A stretch of DNA of 64,000 nucleotides from Moraxella osloensis (GTDB taxonomy: Bacteria > Pseudomonadota > Gammaproteobacteria > Pseudomonadales > Moraxellaceae): contig NZ_CP014234.1 in assembly GCF_001553955.1 (NCBI RefSeq), forward strand, positions 248,001-312,000, read 5' to 3'. Positions within the stretch are counted from its first letter, which is position 1. Every line of letters starts with the position of its first letter. Below are positions 17,641-26,748 of this stretch, piece after piece. The notes under the pieces were generated by a model. The model made no database searches, was not told where the DNA came from, and saw only the letters and a list, made by a program, of their open reading frames with translations. Position numbers and translations under genes: made by a program.

Positions 17641-19593
17641 ATGTCGTTATTACAAATCGCTGAACCCAATCAAAGTGCCAAGCCCCATGCGCATCGTTTT
17701 GCTTTAGGAATTGATTTAGGAACCACGCGCTCACTGGTAGCGGTAGTGCGTTCAGGCGAGCCACAAGTGATTGGCGATAAAGTTAGTGAGTGTCAATCTA
17801 GTGAAAATAACGCCAATAACGACAGTCAAATTGCTAATCAGGTAAAAGGTAGCGATTGCCAAAAGCTTTTACCCTCGGTGGTGTATTTTGGCTTAGATGA
17901 CAATGGCAATCCAGAAACTTTGGTAGGTAGTCATGCTGAAGCAATGGCAGAACAAGCACCAAATCATACTGTACGCTCGGTCAAACGGTTTATGGGTCGA
18001 AGCATCAAGGATATTAAGTTCAATCATCCCTATGAATTAGTCGGTGATGTCGACGTCATGCCAAGTATCCAAACCCCACAAGGTGCCAAAAATCCTGTTG
18101 AAATATCAAGTATCCTGTTAAAACATCTATATGACCGAGCAAAATTGGCATTACCTGACAATAGTATTGTAGGGGCGGTGATTACGGTGCCGGCTTATTT
18201 TGATGAAGCACAGCGCCAAGCCACCAAAGATGCGGCTAAATTGGCAGGCATTCATGTGATTCGCTTATTAAACGAGCCGACGGCTGCTGCGATGGCGTAT
18301 GGGCTGAACCAAGCACAAGACGAAGCGTATCATCTTATTTATGATTTGGGCGGGGGCACGTTTGATGTATCGGTGTTAAAGCTCAATCACGGTGTGTATG
18401 AGGTGCTCGCAACTGGCGGTAATAGCGCACTGGGTGGCGATGATATTGACCGATTGATCGCTAATTGGCTGATTCAACAAACAGGTTTGAATCCATCAAG
18501 CATTGATAATCATCAAAAACAGCTGCTAAACGTACAGGCTCGCACGCTTAAAGAGCAGTTGTCAAAAGCAGACCAAGTGACTGCGGAGCTTTCAATCAGC
18601 GGTCAAGCTTTTGACATTGTGTTAACCCAAAGCAATCTTCGCCAAATCATCCAGCCTGTCACTGACCGTACATTAGCGGTGTGCGCGCAAGTGTTACGTG
18701 ATGCTGGACTTGAGACGTCCCAGCTTGATGAAGTGGTATTGGTAGGTGGTTCGACACGAATGCCATTGATTCAGCAAATCGTAGCAGAAACGTTTAATAA
18801 GCCGCCACTGTCACGCATCAATCCCGATGAAGTCGTCGCGTTAGGCGCAGCCAAATATGCCGACCAATTAATCGGACAACAGCAAAATACGGTGTTGCTG
18901 CTTGACGTCACGCCTTTATCTTTGGGGCTTGAGACCATGGGTGGTCTCACCGAAGTGATTATTCCGCGTAACACGCCCATTCCTGTGACCCGTAAACAGG
19001 TATTTACAACCTATCAAGATAACCAAAATGGTATGATTATCCATGTGGTACAAGGTGAACGCGATACGGTGGCTGACAATCGCTCGTTAGGACAGTTTAA
19101 ACTGACTGACATTCCAGCGATGAAAGCAGGGTTGGCGCGTATCGAAGTCACTTTTCAAATTGATGCCAATGGTCAGTTAACAGTTTGGGCTAAAGAGTTG
19201 ACAACGGGCAAAGCAAGCCAAATTCAAGTCAAGCCATCTTACGGGTTGTCAGAAGATGAGCAGGAAAAACTGCTCAAAGCAGGCTTTGATTTTGCCATGC
19301 AAGATCGACTGCAGCGTAGCTTGATTGAAAGTCAAGTAGAAGCAAAACGAGAATTGTTGGCGCTAGCATCCGCGCTTGCAGAATTTGGCTTTTTATTAAC
19401 CGATGAGCAGAAAAAAGTGCTGCAAACCTCGATGGCTGATGTTCAACAGGCGATTGATGGTGCTGAACAAGCCCAGTTAGAAACAGCGAGAGCGCAGCTA
19501 AAAGTTCATAGTGATGATTTTGCTGCACTTATCATGAACCAAGCGGTCAATGAAACCATGAAAGGCACTTCAACCGCGGATTGGTCAAATTAA
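17641..19593 (+). CDS. hscA: Fe-S assembly Hsp70 chaperone HscA
   Basis: Specialised Hsp70 that binds the LPPVK motif of IscU to promote cluster transfer. The start ATG 17641 gives MSLLQIAEPNQSAKPHAHRF, matching the HscA N-terminus; no strong ribosome site is visible upstream. ATPase-domain motifs: IDLGTTRSLVAVV, IYDLGGGTFDVSVL and VVLVGGSTRMPLIQ; the substrate-binding domain begins near LLLDVTPLSLGLETMGG. The 650-aa length is slightly above the enteric 616 aa owing to an insert near residues 40-60 (Asn/Ser-rich). There is a 176-bp gap after hscB. Confidence 0.97.
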   Translation: MSLLQIAEPNQSAKPHAHRFALGIDLGTTRSLVAVVRSGEPQVIGDKVSECQSSENNANNDSQIANQVKGSDCQKLLPSVVYFGLDDNGNPETLVGSHAEAMAEQAPNHTVRSVKRFMGRSIKDIKFNHPYELVGDVDVMPSIQTPQGAKNPVEISSILLKHLYDRAKLALPDNSIVGAVITVPAYFDEAQRQATKDAAKLAGIHVIRLLNEPTAAAMAYGLNQAQDEAYHLIYDLGGGTFDVSVLKLNHGVYEVLATGGNSALGGDDIDRLIANWLIQQTGLNPSSIDNHQKQLLNVQARTLKEQLSKADQVTAELSISGQAFDIVLTQSNLRQIIQPVTDRTLAVCAQVLRDAGLETSQLDEVVLVGGSTRMPLIQQIVAETFNKPPLSRINPDEVVALGAAKYADQLIGQQQNTVLLLDVTPLSLGLETMGGLTEVIIPRNTPIPVTRKQVFTTYQDNQNGMIIHVVQGERDTVADNRSLGQFKLTDIPAMKAGLARIEVTFQIDANGQLTVWAKELTTGKASQIQVKPSYGLSEDEQEKLLKAGFDFAMQDRLQRSLIESQVEAKRELLALASALAEFGFLLTDEQKKVLQTSMADVQQAIDGAEQAQLETARAQLKVHSDDFAALIMNQAVNETMKGTSTADWSN

Positions 19594-19629
19594 TTTTGAA
19601 TACATAAGACTATTAATTAAGAGATTGCT

Positions 19630-19968
19630 ATGCCAAAAATTACTGTATTACCGCATCACCAAATTTGCCCCACTGGCGCAGAGATTGAACTCAATGAAGG
19701 CGATAATCTATGCCGTGGCTTGCTAGAAAAAGGCGTGAAAATTGAGCATGCTTGTGATATGTCAAAAGCTTGTACTACTTGCCATGTTATCGTGCGAAAA
19801 GGGTTTAATAGCTTGGAGGAAATGGATGATATCGAAGCTGATTTGTTAGATCGCGCTTGGGGGCTAGAGCCAAATTCGAGACTATCTTGCCAAGTCATCA
19901 TCGACGATAAAGATTTGACCATTGAAATTCCAAAATATACCATCAATCACGCCTCTGAAAATCATTAA
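19630..19968 (+). CDS. fdx: ISC-type [2Fe-2S] ferredoxin
   Basis: Adrenodoxin-type ferredoxin that supplies electrons during Fe-S cluster assembly. 112 aa, ATG 19630 after AAGAGA. The four cluster cysteines are in HACDMSKACTTCHV and RLSCQV, and the acidic interaction surface EEMDDIEADLLDRAWGLEP is conserved. It closes the isc operon and is followed by a strong terminator. IscX, which often follows fdx, is not here but at 47587. Confidence 0.97.
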   Translation: MPKITVLPHHQICPTGAEIELNEGDNLCRGLLEKGVKIEHACDMSKACTTCHVIVRKGFNSLEEMDDIEADLLDRAWGLEPNSRLSCQVIIDDKDLTIEIPKYTINHASENH

Positions 19969-19980
19969 TACCCACCGATA

Positions 19981-20018
19981 AAAAAGGGCTTACTAATCAT
20001 CATTAGTAAGCCTTTTTT
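19981..20018. terminator. Bidirectional terminator between fdx and ppiD
   Basis: Stem GGCTTACTAAT / ATTAGTAAGCC with a 4-nt loop, flanked by A5 on the left and T6 on the right, so it can terminate both the isc operon (plus) and ppiD (minus). Confidence 0.88.
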
Positions 20019-20099
20019 GATGGCGCTACGTATTGCTAAACACTCGTTATTGCTAGAACAAGGCGCTGACTTATTCAGCGCATATGTATTAATAGCATA

Positions 20100-21968
20100 T
20101 TATGGCGTAGCAGTCTGCGGTTTAACCGTGACTTTAGTGATGGATTTTAGGTATGCTAAGTAATCCTCAAACTGGGACTGACCGATAGTTTCGCGCACGA
20201 TTTGGGCAGTTTGTTGTTTAACTTGCGGCGTGATTTGGGCGTTATCATTAGTGATAACACCGCCAACAATCACGCTCGCACCCGACATAGTAGGCCGCGT
20301 CATGACCGCTAGTTGATTGTTAACAGCAGGTTGACTAAATGCCACACCACGCTCGTCATCGCTCAGTTTGCTGTCTTGACGAGTCACAATCCCCAAATCT
20401 TGGAATGGGGCACCCGCCGCCGCAATTGAATTGGATTGTTTGACTTTGGCAGCGATGGCATTGGCCTCTGCCACTGCTAAACTTTTTGCTTTCTCTTCAA
20501 TAAGTTTGGCTTTAATAACCGGCTCGGCTTCTGCTTGTGTCATGAGTTTGCTAGTGCGGTGATTGGTTGATTGCAGCCATACCACTTTATCAGAGACATC
20601 TATGCCGACTGATACACTGCCTTCTTGCAGCGCCAGTGGCTCAAATGCTGCCGCTACAATAGCAGGTTGACTCAGTGCAGAGGAGTTATTGGTTTTAGGG
20701 TAGTTTTTAATCGATTTGGCGGTTAATTTATAGCGATTGGCAAGCTCGGTGATAGTAGCGCCAGCAACTGCGTCATTATTGATTTTACCAATCAAATCTT
20801 GATAGGCGGCTTCACGCTTTTGCGCCATAATTTGTTCGGTTAATACAGGCGTCAAGCTTTCAATGGTTGGTGGAGTTTGACCATTGATTTTTACCAATTT
20901 GAATAAATGATAGCCATAGTTGGTTTTGATGGGGCTCGTGACTTGACCGACTTTTAGGGTCTTGATTTGGGTCATGATGGTGTCATAATCATTGGGGAAC
21001 ATCGATTGGGTAATCGGACCGATATTGCCGCCATCATTTTTACTGCCTTCATCTTGCGAGTACTGTTTGGCAAGTGCCGCAAAATCCGCTTGATTGGCAT
21101 CAAGTTTACTTTTTAATGAGGTTAAGGTGGCTTGTGCTTGACCACCATTCATCAAAATCATTGCCAATTCGTATTCGGTCTGGTTGTTGCTATTTTTCAA
21201 ATAGGTTTGATACTGTTGCTGCAATTCCTGAGCCGTTGGGGCAGCAACAGGCAGGGCATTTTTATTGAGCTCTAAATAAATTAAATCCACCATCTCACTA
21301 GATTTAAGTGTTGCTTGATTTTTTTGATAATAACTTGCAATCTCTTGCGGCGTCACTTGTACCTGCGGCGCAAAGCTGTGCCAGTCCAAACGCAGCACTT
21401 GCACAGGGCGCGACTCAGACAGCATTGACATAAGTTTATCAATACTCCCTTGCGCAAAAATCCCTGTATTAATGATACCGCGGCTAAAGGCAGTTACCAA
21501 CAAGTCTTGACGAACCGAATCAAATAATTGCTCTTTGGTCATACCGCGACTGGTTAAATAGTTAGCAAACAACTCGTTAGAAAATTTTCCGCTGGCGTCT
21601 TGAAAGGTTTTTTCTGCCATCAACATTTGGGTGATAGTGGCGTCCGACACAGTAAAACCAAGCTGGTTGGCTTGGTTGATAATCAAATAACGGTCAATCA
21701 AATTGTGCAGCATTTGCTCACGTAATTTATCGCTATTAATTAGGCTTGCATCGCCATTCACTTGCTCAAGCAACGTTTCGCGGCGCTTGTTAATCATATT
21801 TTGCAAGGTAGCATTATCGATATTTAACTCTGCAACTTTGGCGACAGCATTGGGGTCATCGCCGCTACGGACAATTGACTCAAACCCTGTGATGGCTAAA
21901 GGAAGTAAAAAAAGAACGAGCAAGGCTTTGCCCATCCAACCTTTCAAAAAATTGCGTAAAGATTCCAT
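20100..21968 (-). CDS. ppiD: Peptidyl-prolyl isomerase PpiD, periplasmic chaperone
   Basis: Inner-membrane-anchored periplasmic chaperone with SurA-like N-domain and a parvulin domain. Start ATG 21968 (MESLRNFLKGWMGK) is preferred over a GTG 9 bp upstream. A single N-terminal membrane helix (ALLVLFLLPLAITGF) follows. A SurA_N-like helical region spans about residues 35-200. The parvulin-like domain, about 250-360, contains FAALAKQYSQDEGSKNDGG and GYHLFKLVKI. Length 622 aa agrees with E. coli PpiD (623). PpiD parvulin domains are often catalytically weak, and I cannot judge activity here. The gene is convergent with the isc operon. Confidence 0.92.
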   Translation of the reverse strand: MESLRNFLKGWMGKALLVLFLLPLAITGFESIVRSGDDPNAVAKVAELNIDNATLQNMINKRRETLLEQVNGDASLINSDKLREQMLHNLIDRYLIINQANQLGFTVSDATITQMLMAEKTFQDASGKFSNELFANYLTSRGMTKEQLFDSVRQDLLVTAFSRGIINTGIFAQGSIDKLMSMLSESRPVQVLRLDWHSFAPQVQVTPQEIASYYQKNQATLKSSEMVDLIYLELNKNALPVAAPTAQELQQQYQTYLKNSNNQTEYELAMILMNGGQAQATLTSLKSKLDANQADFAALAKQYSQDEGSKNDGGNIGPITQSMFPNDYDTIMTQIKTLKVGQVTSPIKTNYGYHLFKLVKINGQTPPTIESLTPVLTEQIMAQKREAAYQDLIGKINNDAVAGATITELANRYKLTAKSIKNYPKTNNSSALSQPAIVAAAFEPLALQEGSVSVGIDVSDKVVWLQSTNHRTSKLMTQAEAEPVIKAKLIEEKAKSLAVAEANAIAAKVKQSNSIAAAGAPFQDLGIVTRQDSKLSDDERGVAFSQPAVNNQLAVMTRPTMSGASVIVGGVITNDNAQITPQVKQQTAQIVRETIGQSQFEDYLAYLKSITKVTVKPQTATP

Positions 21969-22138
21969 ATTGCTCACTTGCAGTTTAGATGGATTTATTA
22001 AGGATAACTAATTAGGCTAAATAATCAAATCAAACAGGATATTATAGGGGAACTGTCCAGCAAAATCATTATCTTTCATCAAGTTGGGTAGACAGTTTTA
22101 AGATATAGCAAAATAGTAAAAAGGCAGACTGTTAACAA

Positions 22139-22182
22139 TTTATAAATTTTTAGATAACGCTTTATAAATTCTTAGATAGCTC
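22139..22182. repeat. 22-bp imperfect tandem duplication over the pap stop codon
   Basis: TTTATAAATTTTTAGATAAC plus GC (22139-22160) is repeated with three mismatches at 22161-22182. The second copy holds the stop codon and last codons of the minus-strand polyphosphate:AMP phosphotransferase gene (stop at 22162-22164). Confidence 0.8.
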
Positions 22183-23859
22183 TGAAATAATAGCGTCAAG
22201 GATTTTGAGTCTTGCGCTATATTTATCATCGGTGGCAATCACATACCACGGGCGTTTTTTATGGTGGGTTAAATGAATCATGTCGGACGCGGCTTGTACG
22301 TACTCATGCCATTTGGCGCGGTTACGCCAATCGTCATCGGTAATTTTAAACTGCTTATTGGGCGTCTGTTCACGCGCTCTAAAGCGTTTAAGTTCTTCTT
22401 CTTCACTGATAGCGAGCCAAAATTTGACCAAAATGGCCTTGCTCTGTACCAAGTCGTTTTCAAAACGATTGATTTCGCCATAAGCACGTTGCCAGTCTGC
22501 CTCTTTTGCAAAGCCTTCAATACGCTCAACGAGTACCCGACCATACCAACTACGGTCAAAAATGGTCACACAGCTATTATGCAGGCGTTGTTTGAGTAAG
22601 GCGATGCATTTATTGCGTTTAAATTTTTTCGATAAATACGCTATATCCACATCTGCCATTTCATCATGGGGCAGTCGCGTCCAAAAACGCCACAGATAGG
22701 CGTGTTTTAATTCATCTTCGGTCGGTGCAGAGATAGCGTGGATGGTAAATTCACGCGGGTCGAGTGGGGCAATGATGCGGCGTATCGCCCCGCCTTTGCC
22801 TGCCGCATCCATGCCTTCAAAGACAAAGATGATATGGCGCTGACCTCGCTCACGAATCAGTTCAGCGAGTATATGTTGTTTGCTATGCAGTTGTTCTTTA
22901 TAATCTGCTTTTGCTAATGCGTGGGATTCGACGTTAACCAACTCATCAATCAGAGGGGTGGGTTTAAAAGGCAATGAGGCGGCTGCAACAGGATTTTTGT
23001 CCGTTTTAGAGTTAGCTGATTTGTCGGCTTTTTGGGGGTTGTCTTGGGCATCCTCGGCTGCAGATAGTTGGTTCATGGTTTGCAGCGCTGCAAGTACGAT
23101 ATTAGCAAATTGGATATTTGAGGCATCGATATCTTGTCCATCAATGTGGTGCCAGCTTGATTGTAAGCCCATCAGCTTGCTGCTAAAACGTTTGAAACGT
23201 TTCACGTCTTTTTTTCGAAACCAATCTAAATGATACAACTGCTCAGGGTCAGGCTCTTCATCGGTCAAGCGTTTTTTTAGCGTTTTGTTATCGACTGAAA
23301 ACCAGCATTTGACGATGTCGGTGTTGTTATTGACCAAATCTTGTTCAAACGCCTCAATGTCTTCAATCATTTGCTGTAAGCGCTGTTCATCTATATCATC
23401 GCCACAGTCAAACACATAACGAATCAAGTCAGCGTACCAGTTGCCAAAATACACCGCAATTTCACCCTTTCTAGGCAGTTGCCATGTGTGACGTTGCCAA
23501 ATAGGTTGGTAGCGGCTGGGATGCTGCCCCATGGTGGCGTGAACCTTGATATAGCGTGCGTCCATCCATTCGGTTAGCGCTTTAACCGCTTCGCCTTTGC
23601 CCGAATTTTCCATACCATTGACCAAGATTAGTAGCCCGCGCGAGTTTTTGCCAGCCCGTTGCTCGCGTAAGGTGGTTTGCTCGGTAATCAAGTCAAAACT
23701 TAATTGCGCCTCAAGGGCCGCAGGTGGCGTTTTGTGAGCTTTATCGGTTTTGGCAGTTTTATTAGTGGGGGCAGACGCGGCTGTATTGTTATTATCCAAG
23801 TCATTATTCAAGTTGTTATTTAAGCTATTGTTTAAACTGTTGCTATTTTGCGTTGGCAT
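22162..23859 (-). CDS. pap: Polyphosphate:AMP phosphotransferase (two-domain PPK2)
   Basis: Transfers phosphate from polyphosphate to AMP, giving ADP. The protein has two PPK2 domains. The first (about residues 55-270) carries NGMENSGKGEAVKAL; the second (about 310-565) carries EGMDAAGKGGAIRRII and FDRSWYGRVLVERIEGFA, the lid/catalytic region, with complete Walker motifs in the C-terminal copy. Two-domain PPK2 proteins with this architecture (class II) act on AMP, as shown for Acinetobacter Pap (475 aa). This one is 565 aa: an Asn-rich head (SLNNSLNNNLNNDLDNNN) and an Asn/Lys/Asp-rich inter-domain linker (about 270-305) account for the excess. It stands alone, minus strand, with spacer on both sides. 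Confidence 0.9.
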   Translation of the reverse strand: MPTQNSNSLNNSLNNNLNNDLDNNNTAASAPTNKTAKTDKAHKTPPAALEAQLSFDLITEQTTLREQRAGKNSRGLLILVNGMENSGKGEAVKALTEWMDARYIKVHATMGQHPSRYQPIWQRHTWQLPRKGEIAVYFGNWYADLIRYVFDCGDDIDEQRLQQMIEDIEAFEQDLVNNNTDIVKCWFSVDNKTLKKRLTDEEPDPEQLYHLDWFRKKDVKRFKRFSSKLMGLQSSWHHIDGQDIDASNIQFANIVLAALQTMNQLSAAEDAQDNPQKADKSANSKTDKNPVAAASLPFKPTPLIDELVNVESHALAKADYKEQLHSKQHILAELIRERGQRHIIFVFEGMDAAGKGGAIRRIIAPLDPREFTIHAISAPTEDELKHAYLWRFWTRLPHDEMADVDIAYLSKKFKRNKCIALLKQRLHNSCVTIFDRSWYGRVLVERIEGFAKEADWQRAYGEINRFENDLVQSKAILVKFWLAISEEEELKRFRAREQTPNKQFKITDDDWRNRAKWHEYVQAASDMIHLTHHKKRPWYVIATDDKYSARLKILDAIISELSKNL

Positions 23860-24091
23860 ACGACCTTCTTAGGGAAATACCCGAAATTTTGCTAATGACC
23901 GCTTCATTTTTTTAAAAGTTTTTAAAAGATAGCAGTTATCCTACCGGTGAACAATTTACGATTTGTATTTTTGCTGGATTTACATTAAGGTAATGCGGCA
24001 CAAAACTGCATTTTACTGTGGATTTATACAATGGATAAACTGCAGTTTCTCTGTTTTGAATTTAAAAATTTTGCAAAAAAATCGAGGCCCT

Positions 24092-24790
24092 ATGAGCAGC
24101 TTAAGCCAATTAGAACAAGATTTAAAACAATTTCGCGCCCTGCCATACCACAGCGATACCCAGTTAGCGCAAAAACTCAGTGAAGTACAAGCCTGGCAAC
24201 GCGGTCGTATTCATAAAACCCACCAAGCCTTATTTGCCAGCGCCAACAACCAAGCCATGGGGGAATTTTTAATTGACCAACTGTATGGGGGCGAAAAATT
24301 CAACGTGCTCGCTGAACAGCTAGAGCGCATGGTGCAAAAGGCTGAAAAACTAGAAAAATTTATCCCTGCCAATGCCGTGAGCACAGGCGCAGCCGGTATC
24401 ATCGAAGCGATTAACGCCATTAAGCTTGATTTACAGCTTGCTCAGTATTTAAAAGAAAATCATTTATCCGTGGATGAGCCATCCATGATTAAAGCCTATC
24501 GGTCTGTCAATGCAGAGTCGGCAAGACGCCAGCAGATTGCTGATCTCAAACAAATGTGCTATCGCACAGACAAATATCTTAAATCATTTATCTTACAAAA
24601 AGCATTTTCACTTGCCAAAGGCACAGCGTATAAAAAAGGCTTTCAGCCATTATATGACTTTATCGCCGAAGGTTTTGCTGCCATCAAACCGATTAAAAGT
24701 ATTGGCGCATTTATTGAGCCATTTTGCGAAAAAGAGTTGCAAATCATTACCAATGTGCATGCTGGCAAAGAACATCCTTTTGATGTTTAG
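24092..24790 (+). CDS. Conserved helical protein of unknown function (resembles the 'FFLEE motif' family)
   Basis: A 232-residue, almost entirely alpha-helical cytoplasmic protein; start ATG 24092 chosen because GAGG lies just upstream, while the frame from 23963 would add unlikely residues. It contains GEFLIDQLYGGEKFNVLAEQ near residue 50, which recalls the FFLEELYG-type motif used to name a family of uncharacterised Moraxellaceae proteins; I recognise it only by this motif. No catalytic residues, signal peptide or membrane helices are evident. It lies 85 bp upstream of ubiE in the same direction, so co-transcription with the ubi genes is possible. Confidence 0.7.
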   Translation: MSSLSQLEQDLKQFRALPYHSDTQLAQKLSEVQAWQRGRIHKTHQALFASANNQAMGEFLIDQLYGGEKFNVLAEQLERMVQKAEKLEKFIPANAVSTGAAGIIEAINAIKLDLQLAQYLKENHLSVDEPSMIKAYRSVNAESARRQQIADLKQMCYRTDKYLKSFILQKAFSLAKGTAYKKGFQPLYDFIAEGFAAIKPIKSIGAFIEPFCEKELQIITNVHAGKEHPFDV

Positions 24791-24875
24791 TGATAAAATA
24801 GAAAAAATTTTGCAGTACCTTTGCGCTTTTAACTTTGCCAATTTGTGATTGGCGATGATATCACTAGGAAACCAC

Positions 24876-25922
24876 ATGAACGACAATAACCATCATTCAA
24901 TCCAAGACAGCTTGGTTAAAGACAGCCTCCAAGCCAATGACAAACTCAATAGCCAAGTACAACAGTCACTGACAGCTGACACCACCATCAACCGTCAATT
25001 TACTGGCACAGCTGATTTGCCAGAATCTGTGCCCCAAGGTCAGCAGCTCACTCGCCCTGCATCCGCTACCCCAAATGACGCTATCCCCAATGACGCTATT
25101 CCCAATAAATCATCAGCGCAATCAACTAGCGGTTTTGATAAATCAGCTATCTACAATCCACATACCGAAGCCACTGATGGCAATGAAGAGACCCATTTTG
25201 GCTACAAAACCGTCAAAAAAGCTGAAAAACAAGAAAAAGTAGCAGAAGTGTTTACCTCTGTTGCCAAAAAATACGACATCATGAATGATTTAATGTCCTT
25301 GGGTATTCATCGTCTGTGGAAACGCTATGCCATAAGCCTAACGGGCGTGCGTGCAGGTCAACGGGTGCTAGATATCGCAGGGGGCACAGGTGACTTGGCA
25401 AAAGCCTTTAGTAAAGAGGTGGGTCGCACAGGTCATGTGGTATTATCCGATATCAATGAAGCGATGCTAGAGGTCGGTCGTGAGCGTCTGCTCAATGCAG
25501 GCTGTAGTAACGTCGACTTTGTACTCGCCAATGCTGAGACGCTGGCACCATTTGAAGATGAAAGTTTTGATTTGGTGACCATCAGCTTTGGGCTACGCAA
25601 TGTCACCGACAAAGACGCGGCACTGCGCTCGATGTATCGGGTGCTCAAAAAAGGCGGGCGCTTGCTGATTTTGGAATTTTCAAAACCTGTGTTTGAGCCA
25701 TTTGGTAAAGTGTATGATTTGTATTCGTTTACCGCATTGCCACTCATGGGTAAATTGGTGGCGAATGACAGCGAAAGCTATCAGTATTTGGCAGAGTCTA
25801 TCCGTATGCACCCAGACCAACGCACCTTAAAAGGCATGATGGAAGAGGCAGGCTTTGTCAATTGTGATTATCACAACTTAACAGGCGGTATCGTGGCGGT
25901 GCATCGTGGGTTTAAAAAGTAA
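24876..25922 (+). CDS. ubiE: Ubiquinone/menaquinone C-methyltransferase UbiE with long N-terminal extension
   Basis: SAM-dependent C-methylation step in ubiquinone (and, where present, menaquinone) synthesis. Start ATG 24876 is preceded by TAGGAAA. The catalytic part (about residues 100-348) begins [20 protein letters not shown] and shows [23 protein letters not shown] motif [16 protein letters not shown], and [14 protein letters not shown], all typical of UbiE. The 348-aa product is about 95 residues longer than E. coli UbiE (251 aa). The extra head is polar, Gln/Asn/Ser/Pro-rich, contains a small internal repeat ([11 protein letters not shown]) and looks disordered. First of ubiE-ubiJ-ubiB. 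Confidence 0.96.
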   Translation: MNDNNHHSIQDSLVKDSLQANDKLNSQVQQSLTADTTINRQFTGTADLPESVPQGQQLTRPASATPNDAIPNDAIPNKSSAQSTSGFDKSAIYNPHTEATDGNEETHFGYKTVKKAEKQEKVAEVFTSVAKKYDIMNDLMSLGIHRLWKRYAISLTGVRAGQRVLDIAGGTGDLAKAFSKEVGRTGHVVLSDINEAMLEVGRERLLNAGCSNVDFVLANAETLAPFEDESFDLVTISFGLRNVTDKDAALRSMYRVLKKGGRLLILEFSKPVFEPFGKVYDLYSFTALPLMGKLVANDSESYQYLAESIRMHPDQRTLKGMMEEAGFVNCDYHNLTGGIVAVHRGFKK

Positions 25923-25977
25923 TGGATGGCGAAAAATATAATAGCTCACTGAAATTTATATACTAAAAGAGAATCAG

Positions 25978-26616
25978 ATGTTTACTGTATTACTACTCGC
26001 AGGGATTGAAAAAGTGGTTAATTTAGCGATTGCCACTGACCCCATCACCCAAGCAGGGCTACAACCGTTATCGGGTAAAGTTTTGCGCCTAATGATGACA
26101 GAGCCCGCCATTGAATTTGATACGATTTTTAATGATGACCATATCCGCTTTGAACCTGTGACGGTTGATGTTTTTGAACCTAAAGGTAGCAATGTGGTAA
26201 GCAAACCTGATTGTATTGTTAAGGTGGACAACCCTGTGCATTTGCTCAATTTGATGGGCGAGCCACAAGGCAATCTGCCGATTGAGGGCGATTATAAAGT
26301 GCTGATGCAAGTCAAACAATTAGTCGCCGGGTTTGACCCTGATATCATTGGTAAACTGCAACCTCTAATTGGTCTGCCGATGGCAAGTCAACTGTCTAAT
26401 CTATTAGCCAACCTAAAAAGCACAATCGCTGTACCTGCCAAAGAGATGTTTGCCGATATTGCCAATATCAGAGAGTGGAAAAACGGTGCAGATACTGATA
26501 ACAATACAGGCAATGAGTTAAAACAACAGCTACTAAAACTGCGGGCGGATATTGAACGTGAACAAGCCAGACTCGATGCCATCAAGCAACAGCAAGCGGC
26601 TTTATTGCAAAAGTAA
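25978..26616 (+). CDS. ubiJ: Ubiquinone biosynthesis accessory factor UbiJ
   Basis: SCP2-like lipid-binding accessory protein of the soluble ubiquinone synthesis complex. Assignment rests on position between ubiE and ubiB, the N-terminal hydrophobic helix (TVLLLAGIEKVVNLAIATDP), the beta-rich SCP2-like region with GKVLRLMMTEPAIEFDTIF and the VDNPVHLLNLMG stretch, and the C-terminal coiled coil (about residues 180-212, LRADIEREQARLDAIKQQQA). 212 aa is close to E. coli UbiJ (201). Start ATG 25978 follows AAAGAGAA. Its stop codon overlaps an 11-bp direct repeat of period 17, followed by a terminator before ubiB. Confidence 0.9.
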   Translation: MFTVLLLAGIEKVVNLAIATDPITQAGLQPLSGKVLRLMMTEPAIEFDTIFNDDHIRFEPVTVDVFEPKGSNVVSKPDCIVKVDNPVHLLNLMGEPQGNLPIEGDYKVLMQVKQLVAGFDPDIIGKLQPLIGLPMASQLSNLLANLKSTIAVPAKEMFADIANIREWKNGADTDNNTGNELKQQLLKLRADIEREQARLDAIKQQQAALLQK

Positions 26617-26631
26617 ATTCATTGCAAAAGT
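26604..26631. repeat. 11-bp direct repeat (period 17) over the ubiJ stop codon
   Basis: ATTGCAAAAGT at 26604-26614 and 26621-26631; the TAA stop of ubiJ begins in the last base of the first copy. The downstream copy also pairs with the following TTGCTTTTGC as a small hairpin. Confidence 0.75.
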
Positions 26632-26651
26632 TGCTTTTGCACAATCAAAAT

Positions 26652-26678
26652 GACGGGTTAAATCCCCGTCTTTTTTTT
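26652..26678 (+). terminator. Rho-independent terminator between ubiJ and ubiB
   Basis: Stem GACGGG / CCCGTC with a 7-nt loop followed by T8. It implies that ubiB is, at least in part, transcribed from its own promoter in the 70 bp that follow or by read-through. Confidence 0.8.
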
Positions 26679-26748
26679 AACCATTAAAAAATTGCTTATA
26701 TCATGCTAGAATTCCCACCATTGATAAGCTTTCTAACGAGTTGCCAAC

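Noticed and set aside
24849-24876. Upstream non-ATG start for ubiE
   Set aside because: No ribosome site; ATG 24876 has a good one nine bases away.
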